Made by a program: the position numbers and the translations under genes | Shown here: positions 24,401-37,513 of the stretch, one piece after another | Position numbering within the stretch: the first letter of the stretch is position 1 | Layout: every line of letters begins with the position of its first letter | The notes under the pieces: model-generated | Told to the model about the DNA's origin: nothing | Seen by the model: the letters and a program-made list of their open reading frames with translations, nothing else | The model's database searches: none | Assembly: GCA_947034895.1 (NCBI GenBank) | Contig: OX344765.1 | Location: forward strand, 5,895,001-5,959,000 | Source of the DNA: Rhytidiadelphus loreus | Lineage: Eukaryota; Streptophyta; Bryopsida; Hypnales; Hylocomiaceae | Length of the DNA stretch: 64,000 nt | Direction of reading: 5' to 3'

Positions 24401-27400
24401 TATTGTGTCATATAGGATGCCCAGCGCATGTCAAAAATGAGAAAAGGGTTCCTCAAACTTTCTTGCTGTGCTATTAGTAGGGACGCCATTTGCTTTACTA
24501 GACTACTGACATTTCTTCCGTTTCAATGCTATTCCTCAATCTGGTGAGCCTTGATTACTAACAAAAAGATTGTGTGAAAAAGCTTTACCTCATCAAAGGC
24601 CTCAAAGATGTCAATGCTGGGTTGATGAATGGTGCACACAACGGTTCGGCCGGTATCCACCGTGTTGCGAACACAACGCATCACAATAGCAGCTGCTCGG
24701 GCATCCAGACCACTCGTCGGCTCGTCCATGAAAATGATGGACGGGTTCGCCACCAACTCCACGGCAATCGTCAACCGTTTCCTTTGCTCGGTTGACAATC
24801 CCGTGATGCCTGGCAGTCCTACCAACGCATTCTCCAGTGGCTTCAGTTCCACCAAGTCCAACACTTCTTCCACGAAAGCCTGAAAACATACAGACATTGC
24901 TCTCATCATCAGCCTCAAAGCTACAAAACCAATGCCTAAATTCAATTAGGAATAGGGGCTGTCAATTTCAGCCACTCAATCCAATCGTTAGTTTCCAAAT
25001 CCAACCCCACGCGATTCTCAGCCCCAGATTCTTGTCTCACAATCATTCCATTCTCGAAGCACAAGTCTTGAACTGTTAAACCCCAACCATAGCCATAGAA
25101 ACTGATTGCATTGTGAAAAAGAAGAGACTGGTGGCTGCGAACTGACCATCTTCTGTTCATCGTCAATGTCGGACGCTAAACGAAGCCATGCGGAGTAAAT
25201 GAGCGACTCGCGAACTGTGACTTGCGGAGAGTGAATATCATTTTGCTCACAGTAACCTGAAATTCGAGCAAATGTCTTTTGGTTTTTCGGGTATCCTGAA
25301 ATCCGAATGTCACCTTCAATGTACCCCCCAGTCTTTCGTCCAGCGAGCACATCCATAAGAGTCGACTTCCCAGCTCCACTGACTCCCACCAAAGCCGTCA
25401 GTACACCTGGTCGGAAAGCACCAGTGATTTTGTTGAGTAGCTGAAGCTTCGTCTCTGTCATTTCGGCGGACTTCATTTCCTGCAGAACAAATTATTCAAT
25501 GGTATTCGTTAATGTGGCACCAAAAATGTCATATTCGAGTGCACAGACCTCAGAAAAAACAGGGAGAGATTACTTAAAAACCAGCGGCTGGAACCGTGAC
25601 AAGTGCTTGAAAGTTTTCCATCTAAAAGAATACAATGATTTGATAGTAAGGTGTTGACGGGTTCCACTCTCGGCTCAAATTTCACTTCCATAAAAAGTAT
25701 TTGATCCAGAGTCACTGGGCCCAAATCTCTCAGTTCCTTGTGTTCATGATATCATAATCCCTACAGAACTTTGGCTTACCCTGATGGTAGATGTACTAAA
25801 TGCTAGGCAATACTAGCTGCAACAAATTCTAAATTTAGATTAGCGTATGCCATTAAAACATGGATAGTCTAACTACTTGCGGACCCACTTGGGAACTCAA
25901 AGCTACTAAAAGACCACAACTACCAAAGTTTTCTGCTCGGAATGTCAGAGCAGGAATGCAAAAGAGGGCAATTTCAGAATCACTTTCAAAGGCTCTACAA
26001 GGGGACTAGTTCATTTGGGGAATCAAGTCCATTTTTGTTAACAAAGCTACAGCTGGCGGAAGCAGTACTTGATGAAAAGTGAGGCGACACTTACAGCAGG
26101 CATGTCGACGAAGTAACTGATGTCGTCAAAGGAGATGGACAAAGGCTCAAACGGAAGAATCATGCCTCGCTGCTCCTTCCCAACTTCAGCCACGGCCTCC
26201 ACATCTTCCACATCCGACTCGCTCCGTTGGCCTGTGGACGTCCGTCTGCTTTGACTGTTGGGCGTTGCAGCGCCTTTCCTGGATCCCATAATGGTGGCTA
26301 GCGACCGCGTCTGGCTCGCATTTGATCTGCGTGACTTGGACATTCCAGACTTGGACCTGGCCAAGCTAATGTCACCGGTTCTGTTGGCTTCCTTCTCAGC
26401 TAGCTCCTCTTCCGACATAATGGCTTGCGGTTTGCCCAACGCTGAATTCAAAAAACAGTCAAAAAGGGTCATCGGAGGATTGAGAATCACGAGGGGTAAT
26501 ATGGAACATCAGTAGTTGAACTTATATTCTTCCTGAGAGGAGGTTTATGATATGATGTGGAAGCGAAAGAAAACTCACCTGGCATGTAGCCCAGACTAAT
26601 AGTGAAGCCGAGGTTGAACAAGATATAGAACCCAATGAGAGCGCCAATGCCAAGCCAATACCAATAATTCTCGACATGCTGTCCATACGCTTTCAGGATT
26701 CCAATTCCAATGCTCTCGGAATTAGTCGCAGAAATAGGCTGCATGGCAAAAATGAAACCCAGTTTGTCAATCAGAACATCCTTAAATTCTTCACTAAAAA
26801 CTTCTCTACAGCGCGGTACAGGAATATCCTGCACAATCGTTCAATATCATTTACTGAAGCACAATTCTCATACTTCGTCATAGTCATCTACTTGAGACCC
26901 GAGTTGAGACCCTGGACAGTCATATTAAAGAGAACAAAGCATAACCAATTCAAGCAAAGTCGCATTGCCTTTCACAAAACCATGCACCCTGCTAGACAGG
27001 TTTAGCAAAATCCCTCCTCAAGAAACTCAGGACCGATATTCAAAGTGCGCTCTCACAAAATGCGAAAAGGAGAAAATCTAGAATGGTATGATATAACACA
27101 CAATTGCATCAAATCCACGAACCCTTAATTCTACCAACAAAATTGGAGAGAGCCTGACTTTATCCCATCGTTCGTCAAGAAATTCAGAAACTATTTTCAC
27201 GTGAGCTCTCACAAAAGGCGAAACGGAGAGTCTAAATTGTTCGAACATTACATACATTTCAGGACTCGTCAACTTCCATTCTCTCAACAAAGTTGGAGTG
27301 AGTCTGACCTTATCCCAACGATTGTCCCTAAACTCATTGACAGCGATAGCGTTCACCGAGTAACTCAAGCTGCTCGTCCAATACCCCCACCTCCACCAAA

Positions 27401-30400
27401 TCGGAAGCTCCGGGCGCGGCATAATAAACCCGCCCAGCATGAAAATCAGTAGAATGAGGATCCACCCCAACGTAAAACCCAAGGTGATGGTCCGGCAAAC
27501 ACCAGCGACAAACCGGAACATCCCCCCCGCCTGCTGTTGGATCATAAACAGAAGCAAGTACTGCTTGAAAAACCGACTAGCATCTGGTGCATACCCAGTG
27601 ACATAGTAAGTCATGCACGTGAAGATCCCGCACTCGAGAAGTGAGAGTGGGATGGCGAGCACCATGGCGGAGACGGAGTACGCCCACGCAGGAGCGAACA
27701 GCATGTCGCGTTGCTTAACGAGGACGGGGAGGCGACCGATGGTGGACGCGAGCTCTCCGAAGCCTGTGAACATCATCACGATCACGGCGTAGAAGAGGGC
27801 GTTTAAGTAGAGCGAGGCGGAGGCGATGGAGTCTTGGTTGAGGCGGGTGCGGAAGAAGACGGTCATGGAGATGAAGGCGCCTACTGTGATCTGGAAAACA
27901 GGCAATGGGGGAGCAATGGTTGATTATGCTTGACTAGGAAATTTATTTTTGGCAATCAGTGTTTGAGACATTTTTTTCAGTCAAGTGCCTGGAAACTTGC
28001 GAAATGTCTGAAATTGGAGCATCTTAGATGGGATTCAGTCGGGTAACTGATAGTGCGATAGTTTCACTGAAAATATACAGTTTTAATTAATGTGAGGATA
28101 GTTCTGAAATTTCTTTCTTGACGTCGTTTAAATTTGCAATGTGGAGAGTCATGTATGAATACCTGGAACACATTGACGATGAAGACGATGGCGTTCCGTT
28201 TCATAAGAATAAGCTCCCGGTCGAAGGTAACCCTGAAAAGCTCCAGTTTTGAGATTGTGTAGTTCTGCTTTGCTAGGGCTGCCGGGTGACATTTCTCCCT
28301 TGGATATGGGTCCGCAAGCTCGTCCTGGATTTGAGTACCCACAGGGAATTTCTGGAAGAGATCCACAAATTTCTTCACGGGAACATATCGGTACGGTTTG
28401 CGCTTATCCATCCAATATTGCTCTTGGTCCTTGCGGGAAGTTACCTGCAGGAGGAGACCACATTAAATTTTCTTGTAATACTGTCTGATAGGGTAATCCA
28501 TAGAGGGTTGTAGACCTTGAGGAATGCACGTAGAAAGAGAATGCGGTTGAAATTGGAACTGACCAATCAAGCAATTCAGCAACATAAATACTTTGAGAAT
28601 TCCAATCAGTACTTGTCAAATTGAATAATGATCCACAATAGAACTAGGTACTATAGTCACCATCAAGCCCAGGCCAAAATAATGTTCAATTCAATTTATC
28701 GTTGTTATCGGAAGTGGGAGAGCTAGAAAAGCAAGTTTAGGATTAAAAACATTAGTGTCCACTCTCAAATATTACCACTTGAACATGGGCATTCACTGAG
28801 GAATACACCACATTCCACTGAAGTTACCAAAATCAATATCACTTGGATTCAAAATAGGCTAGAACACAGGTTTTAATACATTGTTTTTAAGCTGCCATAA
28901 GGATACTGTAGAACAGCAAAAGAACGCAACACTTTGTCTTCTTTATGTAATTGCTGCATTAAACACCCATTTTCTTTTGCTAGTTTTGTTCTGCTTTGTT
29001 TCTGTTTTATAAAGTTTTGTTCGATTCGGTTCGGTTTAGTTCTGTCTGTTATAAACCTGTACTTAAAGTTTTACTGTAACGTTGCATTCAACAAAATCTG
29101 AAACCCAGTAATACAGGCATTGAACCAAGGAACGCACCTCTTGCAAGAAATCAGCAATACCCTTCCGCTCCGGAGACTTGAACCCACAAGACTCGAAAAA
29201 CTCCTCAACCCGTGTGATGGGCCCGTTGTAGACCACCTGGCCCTCGGAGAGCAAGAGCACGTCGTCAAAGAGGTTGAAGACCTCAGGCGCTGGCTGCAAC
29301 AACGAGATCATCACGGACGCTGACATATCGTGAGTGTACCTCTGCAGGCTTCTCACAATGCTGTATGTGGTGGAGCTGTCTAACCCTGTCGAAATTTCGT
29401 CCATGAACAACACTTTCATAGGACCCACGATCAATTCTCCTGCACAGCGGGAAACAATGCAACTCCACGTAAGAAATTATCACCAAAAATTCGTTTGAAT
29501 GAACAGATTTCAGTGACGGGCGTTGCCAGTGGTTTTGGTAAAAGTTTGTGCAATTGTGCAGGACTGAAATCTAGCTTTGTCCTGGATTTGTAAGGAAGAA
29601 CTGCTTGCGCATCATCTCAGTTTTAGCATTTCCAGGAATATCTCCATGAGCTGAGCGCCCCGTGGAACACTGAGTTACTGCAGGTTCCAGGAATCAGCTG
29701 CAAATTCTCTGAAAATACGCACTAGTAATCTAACAGAAGGTGATTGAACCTTGCAAGGAAATATTCGTTACAATGGCGTTCATTTAGAGTGACATTCAAG
29801 TGGGGCACCTGTGGTGACGCGTTTCTTTTGACCTCCTGAAATGCCTCGCCGCATTTCGTCGCCGACTATGGTGTCTGCACAAATATCGAGGCCAAGCATC
29901 TGCACACATTCACAGTGAGCACATTTCAACAGAAGAAAGTGGATCACTCCTCCGGCCTCGTCAATGGGACATGACCAATTCGCGCATTCAACGAACTGGC
30001 TGAAACCCATATTTATAGCGCATTAAAGAAAAAGAGAGAGCGTCAAAGAAGTTTGCATAGAGAAAGTACTAAACTTATTGCCAAATGCTCCGACTCTCGT
30101 GCCAAGAAAATAGGGATGAAGTGCAAAGGAATAGGGGTGAAGATTAGAATCCAGCAAGTTCATTAAAATCTACAACGACTCCTCCAATGCAAATCATCAA
30201 ACTACATCAGCGAATACAAGGGGTTAAGAAAACACACCCTCAAGTTGTACTCAACAGCAAGGCTTCCATTAGCTCCTGGCAGGGCTGTTGCCTGGAGAAC
30301 AGTAACCAGGTCAAAAGAGAAACTCATACAAGATTCAAATAAGGAAGAGAGCTAGAGATATGAAAACAGAGCTTCCAAAATCAATCAAAATAGTCGAACA

Positions 30401-33400
30401 CCCTCAAACATCACAAAATCAACAGTCCAAAGCAAGCTCGGTCAATATTAAGGCCAGATTTTCACTATACATAAAGGGCCTGAAGTACATATGTTCCCGA
30501 ACTACAGATCAAAATTGGAATGCATTGCTCACTTTCATGTACGTGTCCACGTCATGTTCAGGCCTAATCCCCGCCTGCTTTTCCCTCTTCGTAACCTCCT
30601 CCAAAATTTCTGAACCGTCACAACATCACAACACTCTTTAGCTAAAGCTCTCGAACTTCAACTGGAGCCAGTACAAATTCCTGAATGTGATATGTTCCTA
30701 AACGGAAGACACTAGAAAACCGGAACAGGAGAGAATCAGAAATAGGATCATAATCAGCCCGTGAAGGATAGGCTAAAGAATGTAACGCAATACTCAATCT
30801 CGGTCAATCTATTGAGCTAAGAAAAAAACTAAACTTCATCGGATTTAACTCAATTTAGATGAAATCACAAAAGGTGAAAGAGTACCGAATTGGGATCCCA
30901 CGCCCAGAACATGCGCAGAAAAGTCCATCGTCTCGCGAACAGTAAGTTCACCAACGTGAAGGTCATGCTGGCTGACATAAGCTGCCGTTTTCTGTGGCAC
31001 AAACTCATCGAAGCTGTAGCCGTTGTAGTTCACCTTGCCCTCCGTCTTGAGGCCCCGGTCAAGCTTCCCGGCCAATGCTAGCAACAACGTCGTCTTTCCT
31101 GAGCTTGGTGGCCCCAGCAGCAATGTCATTCTGCATTACCACACGAAAATTCATCAGAAACTAATCATTCAAACAAGGTGCAAGACAGCAAATAAAATTA
31201 CAGTTAAGGTAGAGAATATTATAACCGTTAGGAACCTGGTTATGTTTCCTATACCAACCACTGTTACCAACAGCAACTCGGCACTTCCAATAAACACTTG
31301 ATTGGGCTTCAATTAGCAGGCAGGGGTAAGCAAGACTTGGCTGAATTGGTGGATGGGCACTGAGTAAGAAACAATTGATCGCAAGAGAGTTTGGCTTCCG
31401 TTGTACCCAAAGTGAGCTGCTCAGTGAGCTCTGACTCAATAAAATTGCATAAGAAAATCTACCCAGGCACTGAGTGAGAAAAAATTGATCGCAAGAAAGT
31501 TTGGCTTTCGTTGTACCCAAAGTGAGGTGCTCAGTGAGCTCTGACTCAATGAATGATTGCATAAGAAAATCTACCCAGGCACTGAGTGAGAAAAAATTGA
31601 TCGCAAGAGAGTTTGGCTTTCGTTGTACCTAAAGTGAGCTGTCTAGTGAGCTCTGTTTGGGTGATCTCCCAATGAATGCACACTCCTACGTATTGATTAA
31701 ATTGTCTAAATGGTGTGGGAAACAGTAACCTAACTAATGACATTCGGATTCTATGATTCCGACTGATATGAACTCTTACCGGCCAGGTTTGAGGGTGCCG
31801 CTCACGTTGTCCAAAATAGTGATCTTCTGCTTCTTTGATCGAAGCAGATACGCTTTGTTGAGGAAGCCCTGATCAATTGACACCAAAAGGCAGCAAAAAA
31901 GTTGAAAACCTCACAATTCAACATCGGCGAGCGTGAAGGAAGGTTCTGGAGGTTGAATGAAACATTTGCTGATAAAAAATGACCAGCAAGCTGTACTAAG
32001 AATTAACAACATGTTGGAGTAATCACCTCAACGATATCTCGCACGACGTTAAGAAGCGTCGGCAAACCCCGATTCCCCACATGACAGTCCGCCTGGATTG
32101 ACAGATTCTCGTACCGCACCTCAATCGTGGGCAGTTCAATTCCAACTCTACATCACACCCCAGATTTAGAACCTCAAGTTCAAATGCACTATCAAAATGC
32201 AGTCAGTAGGATCTTCACTTCCAGCGTGCGAGACTTGCATTCTGCAATGAGTTGAAGTCTCAAATAAGACTTGAAAATTCTACTGCTCTTAGACAAGAAT
32301 TTGAAGCTCAAAAATGCAGCGAGCTCAAAATGGATGGGGGGAAGGATAATCTTGCAGTGGAATCACAAACACACTCGAAACTTCGCAGATTTGTCTAAGT
32401 TACATTCATGCCCAAGTAGTGGAGTATCCACGCGTCACAAGTGATACGTATTCAAAATCTACGCCAAACAACGATTGCATCTCTCATCAAGCAAACCCAG
32501 AAAAATACTCCACCAATGGCGCAATAGTGAAAACAACGAACACACAGAGCGTGTCAGACTTGCGAAAAGGGGCAATCCTCAAACAGGACTTTAAAACTCT
32601 ACTGCTGTTACACAAGAATTTCAAGCTCAAAATGCAGAGAGCTCAACATAGGGAATACAGGAGAGTTCGATCAAACACCCTCAAAGCTGTGCAGATTTGT
32701 CTAAGCTCCATTTACGTCTCAAGGAGTTGACCATCCATGCATCTTAAGTGATACCCTTATATCAATATTCAAAATCTATGCCAAAAAATTTATGTCACAT
32801 TGTACATCACTAGTCATGCAAACCAAACAAAAATTCTCCAGGCAGACTGATATGTTGCGAAAATTCTCCAGTCCGCCTGGATGCAATAAACAGGAAAAGA
32901 GTCCGGACTTTGCGAAAACTGCCAATTCTCAAACAAGACTTGAACACTCAACTTCATAATCTGAGTACTATTTTTGAAAACGGTACTTCCTCTCAAGAGA
33001 GACATGGCCCTCACCTGTCGAGACGCTTTCGCACTTTAGCCAGGAGCTGATCATCATCAGCGTCAGTCGGCCGATACAGTTTCCCCAACAAATGATTAAA
33101 ATCCTTTGTCGACAGGTCCTTCACATCCATATGTCTCACACTGCCCGTCTCTTTTTCAAACACCGACGTCCGCAGTCGATTAAAAGTCGGCAGCTTCTCC
33201 AGCGCCGCCCACTTCAAATCGTTCTCATCATCCTCCCGTGAGGATCCCATGGCCTGCGACTCCAAAGGGTTGGAGCCTCCGAAGAAGCCATAGGGCACGG
33301 ACCGCGACAAACTGTCCGAGAATCGGTTGCTGGAGGCTCGAAAACTGCGAGACAGGTTGAGACTCTGGCGCCGTGAACCTCCCTTAGACGAAGGACCCTC

Positions 33401-33481
33401 TCGGGAGATGTACCTTGAGTCTTCTTCATCACCTTGTTCGACGTCCTCCGCCTTCGCGAGATTCCCATTCGTCTCCGCCAT
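21497..33481 (-). CDS. PDR-type full-size ABCG transporter, complete, 20 exons
   Basis: ATP-driven exporter, probably at the plasma membrane; substrate unknown. Minus-strand exons: 33481–33015, 32147–32027, 31868–31780, 31130–30886, 30609–30533, 30291–30238, 29899–29809, 29439–29138, 28444–28163, 27890–27309, 26738–26579, 26441–26095, 25479–25147, 24879–24589, 24245–24162, 23953–23820, 23405–23178, 23058–22887, 22512–22258, 21766–21497. All introns are GT–AG. The sum, 4584 nt, gives 1527 residues. NBD1: Walker A GPPSSGKT (232–239), signature ISGGQKKR (371–378), Walker B LFMDE (392–396). TMD1 spans about 577–823. NBD2: Walker [10 protein letters not shown] (971–979), signature LSTEQRKR (about 1078–1085), Walker B IIFMDE (to 1103). 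TMD2 ends in FLNFQRR. Start choice: MAETNG; the upstream in-frame codons begin with TTG. Slightly longer than usual because of its N-terminus and linker. Confidence 0.93.
27010..27330 (-). repeat. tandem duplication of exon 10 end plus donor, inside intron 10
   Basis: The end of exon 10 (…RWDK, GT donor at 27308–27307) recurs 150 bp downstream as …ERWDK with its own GT at 27158–27157. A third, weaker copy of the intervening sequence begins at about 27018 (TCAAGAAACTCAG). The reading frame stays open between the donors, so the distal donor would add exactly 50 codons. Confidence 0.85.
31356..31655. repeat. tandem repeat in intron 3 of the complete PDR gene, about 111 bp × 2.7
   Basis: Three copies start GGCACTGAGT at 31356, 31466 and 31578. 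Each is followed by ATTGATCGCAAGA, GTTTGGCTT and CGTTGTACC. The copies are highly similar, so the expansion is recent. Confidence 0.9.
32226..32960. repeat. tandem duplication in intron 1 of the complete PDR gene, about 325–350 bp unit
   Basis: GACTTGC…ACAAGAATTT…AAGCTC…GCAGATTTGTCTAAG occurs in one copy from about 32226 and again from about 32551. A partial third copy starts near 32901. Confidence 0.75.
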
Positions 33482-33526
33482 AACTGCTGCCTCCAAGCTC
33501 TACTTCAATGTGCCCACTTGGGAGCG

Positions 33527-33556
33527 CTATTCCGGGTTGCTGCCGTGGTTACACAT
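33527..33556 (-). promoter_or_regulatory. possible 9-codon upstream ORF of the complete PDR gene
   Basis: ATG at 33556 to TAG at 33527 encodes MCNHGSNPE, ending about 45 nt before the main ATG. A pyrimidine-poor TTTGCAG just upstream could be a 5' UTR intron acceptor. Transcription of this part is not demonstrated. Confidence 0.3.
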
Positions 33557-34260
33557 GGCCCTGCAAACGAAATACAAACACCGCATTCTTCATTTTGAAA
33601 TTCAAGCGGGAGAGGAAGAGAAAGAAGAGTGACGTTGGTGCAAAGACCATTGTCACTCGAGTCTAATGAGTAAGTTAGTTCAACAATCTACAGGTAAGCT
33701 AATTGTATCTCCAGGTGTTGCAGTCAACATTACTACGATGGAACTTCCTGTCGGACGAAAACTATGACACAAAACATTAAGTCAAACTGACACTACAAGA
33801 AATACGGGCCGAAACTCGAAAGAGTGGCGTCAAATTCACAAACGAAGCTCACATGGTAGACGAAATCCTCTGTTTCAAAAACAGAATGCAAGAGATTCCA
33901 GAAGCTAAGCTTGTGAGTGAGGAAGAGCTAGAGGGAAGAGACCCAAGAGAAGAGCTTGCAGTCTACACTTCGGAACTTCAATACCAAAACCCACCGTACC
34001 TTTTCTCTTCTGTGCAAACACCATGAGCGAAGAGCACGAAAACATGAACAATATTATAATGATGACTGGGACTAAGTTCGTCACGTCTGTTCCTTACCCT
34101 TTTTGCAAATTGCAGCAGAATTTTTTCTAGCTTGCGCCAAACTCTTCGTAGCTTTGGAAGATTCGTTAAGAAGCAGCTGAGGAAGCCGACATGGTCATCC
34201 CCTCTCGTGATCCCGAAGCTGCCCGCACTAACTTAGCACCACACCAACGGATCCAAAAGC
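33557..34260. promoter_or_regulatory. upstream region of the complete PDR gene
   Basis: Presumed promoter and 5' leader by position only. No clear TATA box or known element was identified with confidence. Confidence 0.3.
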
Positions 34261-34454
34261 AGTTAACAGTCGTTACAAGAGTGGTAAGTACAGCGGTGTT
34301 GTGTACTCCCTGGGCAAGTTAATATCTGCAAGATCTTAAGTTTATGGCCGTGGCATGTTTCCTCATAAGTATAAAGTCCAATCGCTTTCTCTTTTGGCAA
34401 AGAAAATTTTCTTTCCTGGGCGGGCACAAGAAACAGAAGATGTTGAAAATATAA

Positions 34455-34590
34455 AAAAATTAATAAAAGGGAGGATTGTTGCAGGTAATTCACATGGACG
34501 CTTCGGTGGACCACCCACATCATCATCTTCACTGCTCCCACATTCTCGCATTGGTTCCTTTTTTTCACTGTTTTCACCAGCATCCGCCAT
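34455..34590 (-). CDS. short acidic ORF fragment, unidentified
   Basis: From an ATG at 34590 the minus strand reads MADAGENSEKKEPM and an acidic GSSEDDD stretch, then PPKRPCELPATIL. Composition resembles the N-terminal exon of a real protein. Codons after about 34455 look random, so an intron or decay would be needed. It is not assigned to any family and may be chance. Confidence 0.2.
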
Positions 34591-34909
34591 GAACAGTAGA
34601 TTTATATCATACTCCGTACTCGGGAGTATTATATTGTGTCTGTTCCAATGGGGAGAATCTGTAATGTTCAGGATTTTTCCTTTCAGAAGAAATAAGAGAG
34701 AGGTTGTGCAGTCGTTTCTGAACTCATTCATGGAGTTCGGTCCACAGAAAGGTTGAAAAAAAAAGGCAGATTGACAGTGAGATGAGTGAGTGAGGTTTCA
34801 TTGCTTTCAATGGAAATTGTCCTTTTTCACTCTCGGTCTTCTAGAAACAAATGAGACAGGGTTCATTGCAGATTTGCAGCCACGACTAGTCAATACATAC
34901 CGTTAAGTA

Positions 34910-35212
34910 AGGTAGCCTGAACTTAAAGCGACCATTTAAGAGCTGATTGCCTTTTCGGGGAAACTAAACTCCTTGAAACAATTTTCAGTAAATTTTCGTA
35001 GGAAGAAAAAAATGGAATTTGTAATTAACCCAAGTCATTTCATATTTTTTGAACCTTTGTGGAATTAGTTACTAATTTTTGAAGTTGAAATGTATTGGTC
35101 ACTTAAAGAGATCACCTCTTGAAATGTACATTGTTGGTACATTAAAGAAAAAAAATGTACCTCTATGTCATGATCACTTTTAGAGTACAGTCATTTTTAG
35201 AGGAAACTACCT
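34910..35212. mobile_element. TA-flanked MITE, family M1
   Basis: TA at both sides (34908–34909, 35213–35214). Starts AGGTAGCCTGAACTTAAAGCG and ends …GAAACTACCT. The interior is colinear with 12375–12667. Confidence 0.8.
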
Positions 35213-35214
35213 TA

Positions 35215-36124
35215 CACTTAATTGTCACCCTTCTCAAATTGTGTCACAATGTACATCATATTTGTACTTAACATTAATCTTGGATGGATGCTAAGGTGAG
35301 GCAAAAAGTAGTTGATGAATGGCTTTTAAGATTATTTGAAGAAATGAAGAATTCACATATTGATCTACAAATCATACTACCTCTGTCTCGAAATAAGTGT
35401 TGAAATGGTAGAACCACCTATTCATAACCAAGGATCCATATCCAACCTATAGGGTGTAGCTATTTCCAACCAAAGTTTCGAATGTTTTTTTTTCTCCCTT
35501 TCAAGGTTGGGACTAATAAAGTCATGACACATGTCCCAAAGTAGTGAGCAAGAATGTAGGAAGTTTAGGGTGGGAAAGTAGTTCTTGAATGATTGGAATT
35601 GGAAGAGTCTATACATTGGGTATGGGTTTAGATCAACTTTTGGCTTCCAAAACTAATAGTAATTTCAATTCAAGGCATAAAATAACCCCAAAAAATTGCA
35701 ATCCCTGTTATTTCTATCTTTCTACGTGGTAGAAATTTACATTGCCTCATACTGCTCTAGAACATGTGCAAAATTGCTTAAGTGACCAACAATGGGTGGT
35801 TCTACCATAGTTTTGTTGAAAATATTTGATACCAATTTCATTGATCATTTTATGAAAAGTATATATATTCAAAAAGGTCCATATTTTGTATCACCATAAT
35901 CAATGAAGAAAATTGCATGTATTCATTGCAACTTAAACAAAATTGAACAGAATAAAGCCTCTATAAGACCTATTTAAAACAATCTTAAAAAATATGAAGT
36001 CCAAACAAGACTTATTTAAGGACAAAGGGAGTATCATTTTGGATAGAGTACTTTGGTTTAGATCTTGTACTTCAAAGATTAATCCCTCAGAGTCATAGTG
36101 TTGAGTAGGTGGATTATATATGAT
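35215..36124. other. AT-rich intergenic DNA, nothing recognised
   Basis: Scattered similarity to other repeats of the window but no clear ends and no gene. Confidence 0.4.
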
Positions 36125-36128
36125 TTAA

Positions 36129-37509
36129 CCCCTAAAGTCTCAAGAATACCCTCAATGGATTCTTGAAGGTTCCAACAAGTACCTTGGTCTCAATTTTTGA
36201 ACATATTTTTTGAAACTTTTTGTGAAGATTAGAAAAATGATTATCTTTGGAGGAATATAATTTTTATTTCATTTAGTGATTGGGAGGAAAAGTTATGACA
36301 CAATCATTAAATGGTTTTTGAGGCCTCTAAGAGACTACGGGTTCCCCTGCTGCGAGAACGCATGGAATAGAACAACTGGCCTACCACCTCAACGTCCTAC
36401 GTGGTCAAGAGGCGACTAGGTCATTTCCGATTTTTTTTTCCAACTTCTTTTACCATTTGAAGAATTTTTTTTTTTTTTTTTTTCAACAATCGAATATCCT
36501 TCACTACGGGGAACGGTGAAGGGGAACAACCTTGAAATGAGCTCTCGTAGGCCTCAAAAAACATGTAATGAAGCTCAAAACAAGCAAGGATGGGTAGCAA
36601 GAAGACACATATAAAAAAATTACAATTTGTGGTACAAAAATCTAAGCTCATGGGATTCAAAGCTTTATAAATTGGTTAGTCTGGGATTTAAAAAAATATA
36701 TATATTTCTTCACTTTTAAACACTTATATCTTATAATCAATACAGTCAAAGATTTTGAAATTTCTTCGTGACATACTCATACTAGTTCAGTGGAAGATCT
36801 TATAGTTGAATATGCAAAAGAAATAAATGTTTAAATTCTGTTGTTGTTTGCATTGAAAATAGTAGGCTAAGTTAATTTTGATGAAAAAATGGCCTTGGGG
36901 TAACAAAACTTCTTGTAGAATGGATGAAATACATCTAAATATATTAAGAAAGCAAGTTTTTACTATTCTTCAGCAATGCAATTACCATGTTGTTCACTTT
37001 GTACATTATGATTTATATATACGGTCTTGTAGGGGTAGGAAGAAAAGAAAACTTGGAAAATGAAGATGTTGTATCTAAAATTTTATAAGGGCAATTTATT
37101 TTGCCCAAATAGATTCTGATTGATCTACATTCTCTTCTTTTATATTCTTGTCCTTCCCACAAACTATAATAGATTAAGATAGGTTGAAACTACTATTAGA
37201 TGTTATGGTGAAAAATAGTGAATATACTTAAGAAATTTGAGATTAATAAAGGTGAAAAAAGATAGAATAATGCATTCAATTCTATAAATTTTTTTAGCTA
37301 ATTAAGTCTCATAATGACTTTTTAGCCATCAATAAATAATAAAATAACATTCTTCAAACACTGAAGAAGTGTTTATACCTATTGAGTGGGACAATTTGAA
37401 GATTAGCTCAAGTGTTCTTTTTAAAGATTCTAAAATGAGTGTTATTTGGATGAAGTGCATTAATAAAAACATCTATCAACCATTGAGTGGATACTACAAC
37501 ATTTAAGGG
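36129..37509. mobile_element. TTAA-flanked element (copy T5), larger than its relatives
   Basis: TTAA at 36125–36128 and 37510–37513. The left end is CCCCTAAAGTCTCAAG and the inverted right end CCCTTAAATGTTGTAG. At 1381 bp it is longer than the other copies. A GC-rich block at about 36310–36420 resembles the interior of the 44106–44371 element in inverted orientation. Pairing of the two ends is tentative. Confidence 0.5.
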
Positions 37510-37513
37510 TTAA

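Noticed and set aside
21497..33481. Two half-size transporters instead of one gene
   Set aside because: Exon phases join without a break across the NBD2 linker and the total is an exact multiple of three, so one full-size protein is the simpler reading.
34355..34756. 133-codon open frame on the plus strand
   Set aside because: Composition is unlike a conserved protein. The opposite strand holds an acidic, more protein-like segment, and neither is supported by a family.
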